A stretch of DNA of 64,000 bases from Polytrichum commune (Eukaryota > Streptophyta > Polytrichopsida > Polytrichales > Polytrichaceae): positions 18,428,144 through 18,492,143 of the forward strand of contig OX485809.1 of assembly GCA_950295325.1 (NCBI GenBank), given 5' to 3'. Under the pieces are notes generated by a model, which made no database searches, was not told where the DNA came from, and was given only the letters and a program-made list of their open reading frames with translations. The translations under genes and the position numbers were made by a program. Positions 37,319 to 48,089 of the stretch are shown in pieces. Positions within the stretch are counted from its first letter, which is position 1. The number at the start of each line of letters is the position of its first letter.

Positions 37319-38095
37319 CACAAGTCGTGCGAGGCTCAACTGAAACATGTTTGTTGGAATTGGCATCAAGCCCACCTTGGAGACCCACATCCAAGACCAT
37401 TGGATGAGAGTCAAGAGCCCTCACAATGACATGATCACAGCCCTTGGTTTCATGTATGAAGTGGCCCTTTAATAAGCGGGGACATCTAGCTTGGGCCTGG
37501 CAAAGTCGGCCAAAACTTTTTGGATTTTTTTGGTGGCAAACAAGCAAACATAGACGTACATATATACATGTTCACAAGTTGTGCGAGGCTCAACTGAAAC
37601 ATGTTTGTTGGAATTTGCATCAAGCCCACCTTGAAGACCCACATCCAAAGACCATTAGATGAGAGTCAAGAACCCTCACACTGACATGATCACGGCCCTT
37701 GGCTTCATATGTGAAGTGATCCTTTAATAAGGGGGGGGGGGGACATCTAGCTTGGGTCTGGCAAAGTCGCCCAAAACCTTTTAATTTATTTCAGGAACAA
37801 GCAAGCAAACATAGACATACATATATATGTTCACAAGTCGTGTGAGGCTCAACTAGGACATGTTTGCTGGAATTTGCATCAAACCCACCTTGGAGACCCA
37901 CATCCAAAGACCATTGGATGAGAATCAAGAGACCTCACAATGACATGATCACGGCCCTTGGCTTCATGTATGAAGTGGCTCTTTAATAAGGGGGGACGTC
38001 TAGCTTGGGCCGGCCAAAGTCGGCCAAAACCTTTTGAAATTTTTTGGGTGGCAAGCAAGCATGCATAGACATATACACATACATACATATGTATC
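36300..38095. repeat. Tandem array, about 255-bp unit, seven units
   Basis: AATTTGCATCAAGCCCACC-type sequence starts units at about 36315, 36568, 36822, 37081, 37358, 37612 and 37871 (spacing 253-277). Each unit has ATGATCACGGCCCTTGGCTT, AATAAGGGGGG of varying G length, CAAAGTCGGCCAAAACCTTTT, AAGCAAACATAGAC, a (TA)n run up to about 34 bases at 37285, and GCGAGGCTCAACTGAAACATG. Antisense open frames repeat with the unit and are not genes. Confidence 0.9.
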
Positions 38096-38099
38096 CAAA

Positions 38100-38650
38100 G
38101 CCACTACCCTGGGGTATGGCCAAGGATGTCCTACGAACAAACACTTTATTCACTCGAGCCCCTCCCTAGAGAGACCGGAGTTCTTCTTCTTCTTCTATAT
38201 GTATATTCATGAGTCATGTGGGGCTCAGCTGGGACCGGTTAGAAGACAATGAAGGAACGAGCGCGGGCAAATACGCGATTCAAATAACACCTACCGTAAC
38301 CTATTGTGAACCTGACAAGGGCCCACATGGAGGTGAGAGGTGGGCTAACTTAGGTAGCACCCTTTGAAAGTGGACCACGACGCTTGAAGTCTTGTGTTAG
38401 GCCTCGTGTTCCGAGAAGGTGCGGCGCTCATTCCTAAAGGCCCACTTTCCCCCAGGACCACCGTTCCATGGAATTCGGTGTCGCTTGCTATGTATGTATT
38501 CGGGCTTACGCAATGCCATGAATCAACATTTTCTTGTTGTCAAGGTACCGATTCTACCAAGCAAAAGATGTGAATTGTTGTATAGTGTCCAAACAACCAA
38601 TTGGACCTTTTGTTGGTGTAAAAGAAGGGATCTTTACCACAATGTGACTT
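38100..38650. other. Intergenic, nothing recognised
   Basis: A short (CTT)n run at about 38183. No gene seen. Confidence 0.4.
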
Positions 38651-38653
38651 CAA

Positions 38654-38997
38654 GTACACTAAATAGGTAGATTAGTGTTAGATGAAGATTAGTGTTAGAT
38701 GCAATAGTTACCTAAAACACTAATTTTCAACTGATATTACAATTAGTGTTTGAATAAGGTTTGAACAAATTATACCTTTTACGAGGTTCTCATATTCTTC
38801 TTCCTTCAATTCTTCATTCCAAGATTTATAAAATATCATCTAACACTAAATGCGCTCATGTAAATATTTAAAGTTACTACTTGGTACAAATAGTGTTAGA
38901 GTTGACATTTAGTGTTCTAACACTATAGAGACAATTTACATTTAGCATTTTCATCAACTATTAGTGTTTCCAACACTAATCTACATGTTTAGTGTAG
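38654..38997. mobile_element. MITE family 3, copy 2
   Basis: GTACACTAAATAGGTAGATTAGTG at the left pairs with the reverse of CACTAATCTACATGTTTAGTGTAG at the right; TTAGTGTT motifs recur inside. About 344 bp. Confidence 0.7.
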
Positions 38998-38999
38998 TA

Positions 39000-40290
39000 A
39001 GTGACACTGAATATTATTAAGAGCTTCACGATGGCTCCACCCATCCATTGACGACGGTATATGATAGGTAGTGGAAAAATATAACCAAATAATATTGGTG
39101 TATTTACTCATAATTTATGATGTGTATTTTTAGATATTGAGTAATTTGAATTTGGATATTGAGATTTTTATAAGTTTTTTATTTGACTATTAGCATCTAC
39201 CATTGGTGGGGGGTAGTGAGAATCGTTCCTACATGTTCCATTTCGAGAGGTTGCTACTGCTACTACTACTATGTCATGTTTCATTATATTACTCTTTATG
39301 AACTAAAATGAGAGAATTCAGGTAACACAACCACTTAAAAGCGTTGGATTTCCAAATCAAATCAAACATTTATTTATGAAATGTCAACTCCATGGCCTCC
39401 TCCTCTAGCTCAAGCAAAAAGGATAACCCCCAATTCTGTCCACTAACACAACATCTAAACATCCGACCACTATCTTCTTTGTGGTTGGACAAATCCAGAG
39501 ATACAAATCTACACCCCATAATTGATAGAATCCATACTGCACCTTGCCATTGTAACCTATGCTGCCATTTATGCAAAAACATGGTTTTACATATTGACAA
39601 GATATTAGATACATGGTTTTGATTTGAACCCTATATGGCAACAAGAAAATGAAGCGCCCTCCTATGTTTGCCAACCGCAAAATATCATACTGACACTTGA
39701 CTTACAATTGACGAGGACATGGTTATTACCGATGTGAGTGAGATTTAAAGATGTGCTCCACCGCCTAGAGTATTTCATAGGAGATATGGGGATTATGTAA
39801 ATAACAATAGTGGTGAGATAGTTAGAAAATCCCGAGTAAATCTATGCTCTATATTGAATGATAGTAAAGTCACAAGATTGCTCCATGTGGATTGCTCATC
39901 ACCCAAATCGTAACATACAAATCATAGCATAATAAACTCCACCCATTTCGTAGCATACATATACAAGAAATTTCCATTTATATCATGAAGGGCCAATTGC
40001 ATAGATGGCCATCGTGAGATCTTCTAGGACTTGCAGACTTCAACCATTATAATCTATCCAAAATGTGATGCAAATTCAAAAGAAAACGCTACTTTGAACA
40101 AAATGAAAGTTATTGTACACCTTTGTTGAATCATCAACATAAATAAATCAATAAATAACCAACATTGGGCAATCTGACATGAATTTGAGCCTATCGGCCC
40201 TACCTTGCTCAAGAATCCTCTTGGTGTAGGGTGGGGTTTGTTGCCTACCTTGCTATGGGTGGGCGCTTGGCTTCTTACCTACCTAGCTAG
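39000..40290. other. Intergenic, nothing recognised
   Basis: AT-rich. Overlapping open frames at 39370-39680 on both strands (up to 91 codons) match nothing known. Confidence 0.4.
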
Positions 40291-40395
40291 TTTTTTTTCT
40301 GTCATGTAGAGAGAGAATTTCACAGTGGGAATCGAACTGCCAACCACTCCAATCAAAAATGGGTATCCCTTCACCATCACCTGGTCGTTTAGAGG
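40291..40395 (-). mobile_element. Candidate tRNA-derived SINE, short
   Basis: On the minus strand GATGGTGAAGGGAT (A-box-like, 40365-40378) is followed by AGTTCGATTCCC (B-box, 40327-40338), a CTCTCTCTACATGACAG segment and A8 at 40291-40298. This order is that of a tRNA-headed SINE with a very short body. One copy only in this window. Confidence 0.45.
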
Positions 40396-40722
40396 CATCT
40401 TGGACCAGAACCATCAACACATTGGCACTATGCTTGCATTAACAAAAATCTTGCTTGACGCGTGGAGGGTTATAGATTCTAGAGTTTTTGATCCATATAT
40501 TGTAGACAAAACCAACATAATTGCAAGCTTGTCGGTCCATTGCAATTAGACAATCTACACTACTAGAGAAATCAACATCCTATTTAACACTAATCTAGCC
40601 CCCCAAGAAAGTGTTGAGAATAATAGTCGACTTGGATGTCGTTCAACACATAATTTGTTGATTCTAGCACATGCAATTTACCTCGTTGGCACGATGTAAA
40701 TTGCACTATTATTCACTTTACT

Positions 40723-40925
40723 TTTTTTTTATAACTTTCACTCGTCTTTTTCACATAGATCTAGGTAGTTATGTCGGTGAAAAAGTAAGAGCATAATTTT
40801 GCTAATGCAACTTAATAGTCTTGGGTGCTAGGCTGGTGGAAATGGTAGTCAATAGGATTTGAACCCGATACACTTCATGGATATGAAGGCAAGTCCTTAG
40901 CCATCAACTCCACTCACATCACATG
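40723..40925 (-). mobile_element. Candidate tRNA-derived SINE
   Basis: On the minus strand TGGCTAAGGACTT (A-box-like, 40891-40903) and GGTTCAAATCC (perfect B-box, 40855-40865) are followed by about 120 bp of body and an A9 run at about 40724-40732. Length near 200 bp is typical for plant SINEs. Confidence 0.6.
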
Positions 40926-40974
40926 TGCACATGACTTAAATATAATGAACTTATTGAGTCGTTGCATGTAAATA

Positions 40975-41163
40975 CTGCACATATTTAATGTCACTTGCTA
41001 TTTGAAATACCGCATTGTTGTATCTATTTACTGTATATCTCATACATTACCAACAAATGTCAAATTGGTTATTTGGACATTATAGAACACCAACATAGGT
41101 AGGAACACATAGGATTGTGTGACTCCAAATAGGAAGTGACACTAAATCTCCACTTTAGTGCAG
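40975..41163. mobile_element. MITE family 3, copy 3
   Basis: CTGCACATATTTAATGTCACTTG at the left and GTGACACTAAATCTCCACTTTAGTGCAG at the right; the interior (AATTGGTT, TTTGGACATTATAGAACA) matches copy 4 at 42251. Confidence 0.7.
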
Positions 41164-41205
41164 TATTCCTAGTGTTGTGTTGCCTTCCATGTGCCAATGT
41201 CCAGG

Positions 41206-41335
41206 GAGATTTTTGGGGTCAGGATCCTGTTGTTTCCAAGTCCAACTGGTTATATCTTATGGTTTTTTTTTCTTTATTGATTTGAGGTGTATTCTATAAA
41301 CTTCCTTTAAAATATTGGTAATTACCCCGAACATT
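41206..41335 (+). repeat. Decayed copy of U2 upstream flank
   Basis: GGATCCTGTTGTTTCCAAGTCCAACTGGTTA, TGATTTGAGGTGTATTCTATAAACTTCC and AAAATATTGGTAA follow the order of the U2-3 upstream flank at 8375-8475. No U2 sequence is next to it. Confidence 0.5.
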
Positions 41336-41860
41336 GTGCAATGAACTTCTTAAAACTTCATCGTGACATTGATAACCTAAGGGGGTTGTTCACACCACGG
41401 AATATGAAGTCGTCTCAAGGCTCTGTAACATCTGGGGTTGGATGTTGAACTCGTCCCGGGACCACTTCGGTTTAAATCAAGTGAGAAAAATGTCAGAGTA
41501 ATCATGAAGTTTGAGGTCCCCAAAATGTACATTTAAAGGCCTACATTATCTAGTGACATGGTCCAATGGGTTTTGTGGTGGAAGGGGCCAAAGAGGTGCT
41601 ATGGCAAAAAAATGTTGTTATAATAATTCTTTAATGGAATTTTTTTTTGGGGAAGAGAAAATGAATGCAAGAGAATGGTCAAACTTTATTTATTTATTTA
41701 TTCTTTTCTAAACTGCTCTTTTTAAGACATATGTTTAAAAAAATCAGCACATTCATATTTGAATGCATGGTCATTCCTCGCGGTCCACAATCGGTTAACA
41801 CCTAGTGAGGGCCCAAAGGCTTTATATTTTGATATGTTAAAAAATCGGATCATGAAAGTT

Positions 41861-41918
41861 GGACCATGAAGTCGGACCATGGGAAAAGACCATCTTCCAT
41901 GGTCCGACTTCATGGTCC
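41861..41918. repeat. Perfect 22-bp hairpin
   Basis: GGACCATGAAGTCGGACCAT plus GG (41861-41882) is the exact reverse complement of 41897-41918, with a 14-base loop. Just right of it is AAACCGGCCCTAA, which looks like a family 1 MITE end with TAA, so the hairpin may be the eroded core of such an element. Confidence 0.85.
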
Positions 41919-42250
41919 ATGGTGTAAACCGGCCCTAACCCACTTTGTATCAAATATTTTGTGGAATACCCTAAACCCATGGAGTAACATGCAGTAATTG
42001 GGCTGAGGTCATTGCCTAATATATGAACCCAGGTACTCACCTTTAGTAGCACTTTTGCATGGAACCTTTACCTGGAACCCTAAACTTAACTTACCCTCCA
42101 TGCATCTGGCTGTTAAGGTATCAGATAGTAAGAAATCAATGACAATTTGTATATTTTCCTATTAGAAAATCACGAATACATAGTGTCCAATCGGGCTTGT
42201 GTCGGAGTTTTTTTAAAACACCTTTCATAATAGAAGGCGTTGTGCATGAT

Positions 42251-42479
42251 ACTACACTAAACATGCTATTTAGTGTCACTTACTCTTTGGAATTATTCAA
42301 CTCTATAACATGTTTACTTCACACCTCATTTTTTTCATCATCAAGGTCGAATTGGTTGTTTAGACATTATAGAACATTGACATCTTTACTTAGTAAAGAA
42401 TGGCATCGATAGTAAAAATGAAATAGGAACGTGTAACTCTGAATAGTAAGCGACACTAAAATGTCGTATTTAGTGTAGT
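42251..42479. mobile_element. MITE family 3, copy 4
   Basis: ACTACACTAAACATGCTATTTAGTGTC at the left pairs with GACACTAAAATGTCGTATTTAGTGTAGT at the right (given in pieces of the same order). About 229 bp and best preserved of the four. Confidence 0.75.
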
Positions 42480-42733
42480 TTTGTGTTGAACCAGGCTTGT
42501 GTTAGAGTATGAAAAAAAGGCCCTCGTAACAGGGTGCATTGCGCTTGGTGTTTCATTGAGAGGGGTGGGGTTTATATTTGGATGGATGTCTCAAATGACT
42601 CTCTCGTGTTGGTGAGACCAAGCATTTGTGTTGGAACTTTGAGCTAGAGATGATTTGTGTCCAGTGCAAATGTGTTGTAGACACCATGATCCTAGTAATG
42701 TCTGTACATTGCAGGTTTATGTGTTGGAATCAA

Positions 42734-42836
42734 CACAACATTATTCGGATCCATAGCAGTATTATGTGGGACTAACAATAATTTAATGGGATATTCTTCA
42801 CATTTAGACACTGTTATGGATTTGAATAATGTTATG
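42734..42836. mobile_element. MITE family 2, copy 4
   Basis: CACAACATTATTCGGATCCATA at the left pairs with TATGGATTTGAATAATGTTATG at the right; core GTGGGACTAAC. About 103 bp. Confidence 0.65.
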
Positions 42837-42839
42837 AAC

Positions 42840-43840
42840 AAGAAAAAGAAGTAAATGTGTTAAATTCAAGACACCACCATTTTGGCAACAACAATAGTTG
42901 TCACAATCAACACAGTTAACATGATTTTTCATGTTGAGTCGGACTATCTTTCCAATAGTGCTTGCAATCGACAATTGGAAGTATTTTGTTTGGACTTTGG
43001 ACCCAAGCATCTTTGATTCCTTTATCACCACAAATTGATGATGCAGGGAGGGAGATTTTACTATTATATCACAAACTGCAAAGGCAAACTAACATAGGCT
43101 AAGTTGCCACATGGAATTTGAGATTGCATAAAATTGTCACTTATCATAGTTGGATGTTGAAATCAATGCTTAACCTTCGATCTAATGGAACCGAAGTCTC
43201 TTTCTTGCATGCACATCAAATTTGAAGCCAACCCATCTGCCTTTTCACTTCACCTCTCCTCTTTCTATCTTTACACCTTCATCTATTCCACCACAACTAC
43301 TACAAATGTGAAAAACATGTTCAGTTCAACTCGAGTCGCCTTTGCTTTCTTGCATGCACCCCAAATTTGAAGCCAAGCCAACCCATACCCAACCCACTCC
43401 TCCTCTTTAGTTCAACTCTAGTGCATAGAGATGTACGTGTATAGAACATGGAAAATTGAATATGTACATCTATAGAACATCTTAAAACTGAAATGTACGT
43501 GCATAAAACATGTAAAATTGGAAAAAAAAGCATCTATAGAAATCTAAAAATGGAAATGTACGTGTATAGAACATGCCCAAAAATGATGGTTACAAGCTTA
43601 ATGGTTGAGCGCTTCAGTGTTCATCACAAAGGCCATAGACTATCTCCGACTTTAGGTTGTCAATGGAATAAACAGTGTAGGTAGAACGGTATGTGCAATG
43701 AGGAAGTTAGCCCACGCTAATCCATCGACATTCCATCTTTATCCATATTATCCAAGAGGTAATTTAGAAGTCTCAAACTTACTAAATGCAAATCATTTCA
43801 CCGCACGATCCTTTCTTATTTTTCCGCTCAATCACAATCC
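42840..43840. other. Intergenic, nothing recognised
   Basis: A direct repeat of about 130 bp spacing (TCGCCTTTGCTTTCTTGCATGCAC against CTCTTTCTTGCATGCACATC; both followed by AAATTTGAAGCCAA) at 43195 and 43330, and three ATGTACGTG(T/C)ATA(G/A)AACATG motifs at 43430-43575. No gene. Confidence 0.5.
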
Positions 43841-43849
43841 TTTAGTTGG

Positions 43850-44170
43850 AATTATCTAAATTCCAACTTGATCCAACCATCCATATTTCTTGTTGGAACT
43901 ATTTAAGTCCAACTTGATCTATTCATTCATTATTCTAGTTGGAACTGTCTAATTCCAACTAGATTCATTTATTAATTAAGAGTTGTCTAGCTCCAATTAA
44001 TAACATCCATCCAGTGGGAGTTGTCTAACTCCAACACAAAGATCTTCCAAAGGAAGTTGTCTAACTCCAATGCAAAGATCTTTGATCGGGAGTTGTTTAA
44101 CTCTTAGGCACAAGTCTTTCTTGGGTTGTTTGACCCGATTCTTTCTTTGGAGTTGCATGCCTCCAAACAC
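43850..44170. repeat. Array of short hairpins, about 40-bp period
   Basis: Short palindromes follow one another: GTTGGAATTATCTAAATTCC, TTGGAACTATTTAAGTCCAA, TTGGAACTGTCTAATTCCAA, GAGTTGTCTAGCTC, GGAGTTGTCTAACTCC, AAGTTGTCTAACTCC, GAGTTGTTTAACTC, GGGTTGTTTGACCC and GGAGTTGCATGCCTCC. The arms change together so that pairing is kept while sequence drifts. A minus-strand frame (43997-44230) shows a matching peptide repeat (DLCVGVRQLP) but is probably incidental. Confidence 0.75.
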
Positions 44171-44277
44171 CATCTGCTCACATGCTAAGTACATCAAAGT
44201 ATGGTTAGTCTTTCTTACTTGCATAATCAACCATTAAATCTTTTAATCCATGTATATCACATCCAAGCTCCATACAT

Positions 44278-44677
44278 TAGAGTTATCCTTGAAGGCTCTC
44301 AAAAACTCATGGTTTCGTAGGGAGTTTTTGCCCACTTTTGATAGTATATAATGTTGAAGGAGTGTTAAAATGGTGTCAAAACCCCCAATTTTAGTGAAAC
44401 GTAGGGGATGCGTTTGGCTTTGGCCAAAAGACGACTATATTAAAACGGATTCATTGTAAACTTTTGAAGGCACATAAATGGTTCTCTCAAAAGCTTGACA
44501 AGGTGTTCACTTTCTTACAACCATCTTTTGGCCAAAGTCAACTACTTCTCCTTCATTTCAATAAAATTGGGGACTTTGACACCACTTAAATGCTTCTTAA
44601 ACATGATTAAATGTCAAAAGTGGGCCAAAACTCCCTACCAAACCATGAGTTTCTAAGAGACTGTAAGGATAACTCTA
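44278..44677. mobile_element. MITE family 4, long inverted ends
   Basis: TAGAGTTATCCTTGAAGG...CTCATGG...GGGAGTTTTTGCCCACTTTTGA at the left pairs with TCAAAAGTGGGCCAAAACTCCC...CCATGAG...CTGTAAGGATAACTCTA at the right, about 70 bp each. About 400 bp long. TTTGGCCAAA motifs lie near the middle. No coding content. Confidence 0.8.
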
Positions 44678-44789
44678 TTGCTTAGCAACACCCTCTTAAT
44701 TTCCACGGTCATAAATGTAGCCAATGGAAATAGACAAGACTTGCATCCTATCAAATTTAACACCGCCATGAATACAAGAGAAAGTTACA

Positions 44790-45210
44790 AATGCTCTCCT
44801 CTACGCTTCCATGAACCAACCCTTATAGGGAGGTACAACGACGTACCTCTCTTTGGGACCCTCCAAAAGTTAGCCTTCCCCACCACACCACACCACACGG
44901 TAACGGTTGTACACTGGTTCCTTGGAGGCAGGGGTTTAGGCATCCAACAAGGAACGACTGACTGTACGGGTTGGTTTGCCCAAATCCCTTGTAACAAGCT
45001 CATACAAACTCAGATTTCAAAACTTTTCCCCCCAAAGTTGATGAAAGTCTCTCCTCTATGCTTCTATAAAATGACCCTTCAAGGGAAGAGATAGATTTGC
45101 ACCTTCTTTGGCACCCTCCACATACTAGCTCCGACCCTAGAGTTTCATAACATGTTCAAATGTAGTATGTTTTAAACCTTTTTCTTTCAATATTGATGAA
45201 ATTCTCTCCT
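44790..45210. repeat. Degenerate tandem repeat, three partial units
   Basis: GAAAGTTACAAATGCTCTCCTCTACGCTTC (44791), GATGAAAGTCTCTCCTCTATGCTTC (45039) and GATGAAATTCTCTCCTCTATAATGCC (45195) start related units with ACCCTCCA and TAGC motifs. Not coding as far as can be seen. Confidence 0.55.
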
Positions 45211-47780
45211 CTATAATGCCTTTTTCATTTGGTTTTCTATCGTCGATTGTTGATTTAAAAAAATAAGAAACATAATACTTTGTGATTATTCCATGATTCT
45301 TTATGGATGAAATAGCCAGAAAAATTTCTATAAATCATGAAAATTGGATGGAATTGCCAACTTTTGGATATACATATTGTACACATTTGGAAGAAACATC
45401 GAGGAATCATCCATATGTGGTTTTGTCATTAATTCCAATGGTTGTAGTGTATGAACCTCTCTTGAAAATGTGAAATGAGGATCATTGTTCCTTATGCTTC
45501 CATTTCAAACCGTGACTTCAAATCTCCTTTCTTTATTATTTTTGTCATTAGTCTAGCAAGGGTCATGAGCGGGACCTGCATATATACTTTACCACTTAGA
45601 AAGCCCGACACAACTTCGTTCTTATTTATTTCACCCTTCAAAAGTTAGCCTCAATTATGAAATTTTATAGCAAATCCACACGAACTCCAATTTCCAGACA
45701 AATAAAAATACGACAATGATGAATTTGTCCTCCTTCAACTTCAAGAGCTCTCTCAAAAAGGCTATGGCATTGTGGCTCCCTATTTCATAACCTTTACATT
45801 CAAGCAACATACGGACCTCGGTCCTTGAACTTATTGTATGTTTTTAAAGCAAATTTCTTATACAACACGTTGTTCTTATACAACACGTTTGTGTGCTAAA
45901 TTGATGTTCTTATATTGTGTGTATAATACATTTTTTTGATATTGTAAGGTCATTATCAAAGCATGAGCAACATCATTTACTACATTAGAACCCACATTAG
46001 ATTTTCATCGGTATAGTCATCACATTGAATCATTTTATGTTAATGTGGATTTGTTTTATGTTATTGGCTCACCCAACATAGTATGGTTGGAGTTTGTTTC
46101 CTACATTCTATGAAGTTTATTCAAGGGTTATTTTACTAAATTTGTGTGAAAAATGATTATTTAATAGGTCTTGTTGGTTAGTCAAGACCTTACAGACCTG
46201 AATGAGCACTTTCAAAATAGTTTTGGACATCATAAAAATTCTCATGGGTACGTAATCCTCAAAAGATCCATGGGACCCACCTTTTTAAAAACTTCAAATA
46301 ATGTGTTTATAGGGAGGTATATGTCCCTTACAATCCAAGAAATGTGCGAGTAGGTCCCAAAACTTGGTTAGAGCCCCCCTACTTATGCTCGTGTCGTAGC
46401 TTCTCTCTCAATCTACTTCATAATTGATTTGATTGAGGATCCCATAAGAATAGAAACTTGCAAATTTTTCACAAACATTCTTCCTCATTAAGAAATGCTA
46501 ACAAAATGAGTTCTTTAGTTGGTTAGTCCACCAACCAGATAAGTATATAGAGCTGGAAGTGTTGACAATACGTCCCACTATCCTTTGAATCTAGATTCAA
46601 CCACTTTCTATAGATGTGATAAGGTAGAAGCGCTCAATTCCATTACATAGTGATCAACCTTGTCACTTATCTTTGCCCCAAAACATGAAACCTTGAAGTA
46701 ATTGAAATACTCAAAATAATATTCCAAGGGCTAGATTTGCAACTCATTGGCTGAGAGAGACCCAAAATCAACATTAACACCATCTGCTTGGGGGGACCTA
46801 TTGAACTTCTTTAACCTTGACTATCTGCCGAAGAAAAAGGAAGTAAAACATCGTCTATACGAAATGAGTGAACAAGGTCCGTTCATCCGTAGTTGGTCAT
46901 ATGCTTGGCAATGGACGGCGATGCAGGCGTAATGCCTACATGTGGTAAGTGGATTGTTGTTGTGTTCGCTTATTAATGGTTTTTAGAGTTTTTTTTTTTT
47001 TGATTGTTACGTTGGAGGTTGATGGAGGGCTTGATGTCTATCAAGTTTGCGTTTGTTGAGGATTAGGTTTGTAAGGAACCGAGTATAGATTTTGCTTAGT
47101 TTTTTCATGAGGTTTTTGATGATGATGGTGATGGGGAGAATAGGTCTTTGAGGAGTTCAATTTAGGGGATCGACTTTCCAACCATGCATGTGCTTTTAGC
47201 GTTGTAATTAAGGGATTATATTTGTAGAAGTTTATGTCGTGTTCAATTTTCAGTGAGGTTATTGTGACCGGATGTGAATTCGGAAAGTTGTATGGCTAGG
47301 AATTTGGACTTTGGTGATGGATGATTTTGTAATGTGTGTGTTGAAGGTGTTCCAAGGTGGATTTTAAGTGTGGGTTTCAAGTGTGAGGGTGATGGGGGGT
47401 GTGGGTGACCATTTATATAGAAGATGGTGGTGTTTGTGAGTTTAAGGGTGACTTCATACATGGCTTGGGGTTGGCCGGAGTACCGGCCCAGTTGTGAATC
47501 ATGAAGCCCTAAATGCGGCTCACTTTTATCAAATTTTTTCAGTCCCAACCTTATCATATTTAAAGTGATGGGTTTTCATTTCAGGTCTTGATGTTTTTGA
47601 GGAAAGTTTTTAGTGAAGAGAATTAATCTTTCATGGGTCAACTGTAAAGATGTTCATTATCCAATGAATGAGCCCAATGTGGCTCATGTTGAGAGTTTGG
47701 GCCGAGGAAAACCTTGTCTTGATTTTTTTAAGCCGACCCGGAGATTTGACACCAAACTTTTGTCACTTAGGACGCCACCT
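45210..47780. other. Intergenic, nothing recognised
   Basis: Open frames up to 104 codons (47243-47557 minus) match nothing known. A T12 run at about 46989. Confidence 0.4.
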
Positions 47781-47781
47781 A

Positions 47782-48083
47782 CACTAGTGGAAAACTATGC
47801 CCAAAAGCACCGGCTCCAGTTCTTTTGACCAGCCTGATCTGCAGCCGCTAAATGACTACAGATTGTTCTTTTTCATTTTGCGACTGCAATTTTCAAAACT
47901 TCAGGGCGTGTAATATACCGTTGGAAAGGTATTTTCAATACCTTTCCAATGGTATATCACAAGCTCCCAAATTTGAATCATTTTAGTCTCTAAACCAAAA
48001 AATAAATCTGCAGTCGTTTAGCGACTGCAAATCAGGCTGGTCAAAAAATCCACAGCTTTTTTGGGCATAGTTTTTCACTAGTG
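47782..48083. mobile_element. CACTA-like foldback MITE
   Basis: Ends CACTAGTGGAAAACTATGCCC and, inverted, CACTAGTGAAAAACTATGCCC; inverted homology continues for about 80 bp. The centre is itself a palindrome (47913-47957, 21-bp arms, 3-base loop, one mismatch). Flanking triplets CTA and CTT differ by one base, a weak fit to the 3-bp target duplication of CACTA elements. About 302 bp, no coding content. Confidence 0.75.
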
Positions 48084-48089
48084 CTTGAT

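Noticed and set aside
37089-37547. 152-codon minus-strand frame in the 255-bp array
   Set aside because: It repeats with the satellite unit and includes a (TA)n-encoded run of Ile and Tyr; not a gene.
43997-44230. Minus-strand open frame with repeated DLCVGVRQLP-type peptide
   Set aside because: The peptide repeat follows from the DNA hairpin array; length, context and lack of homologues argue against a gene.
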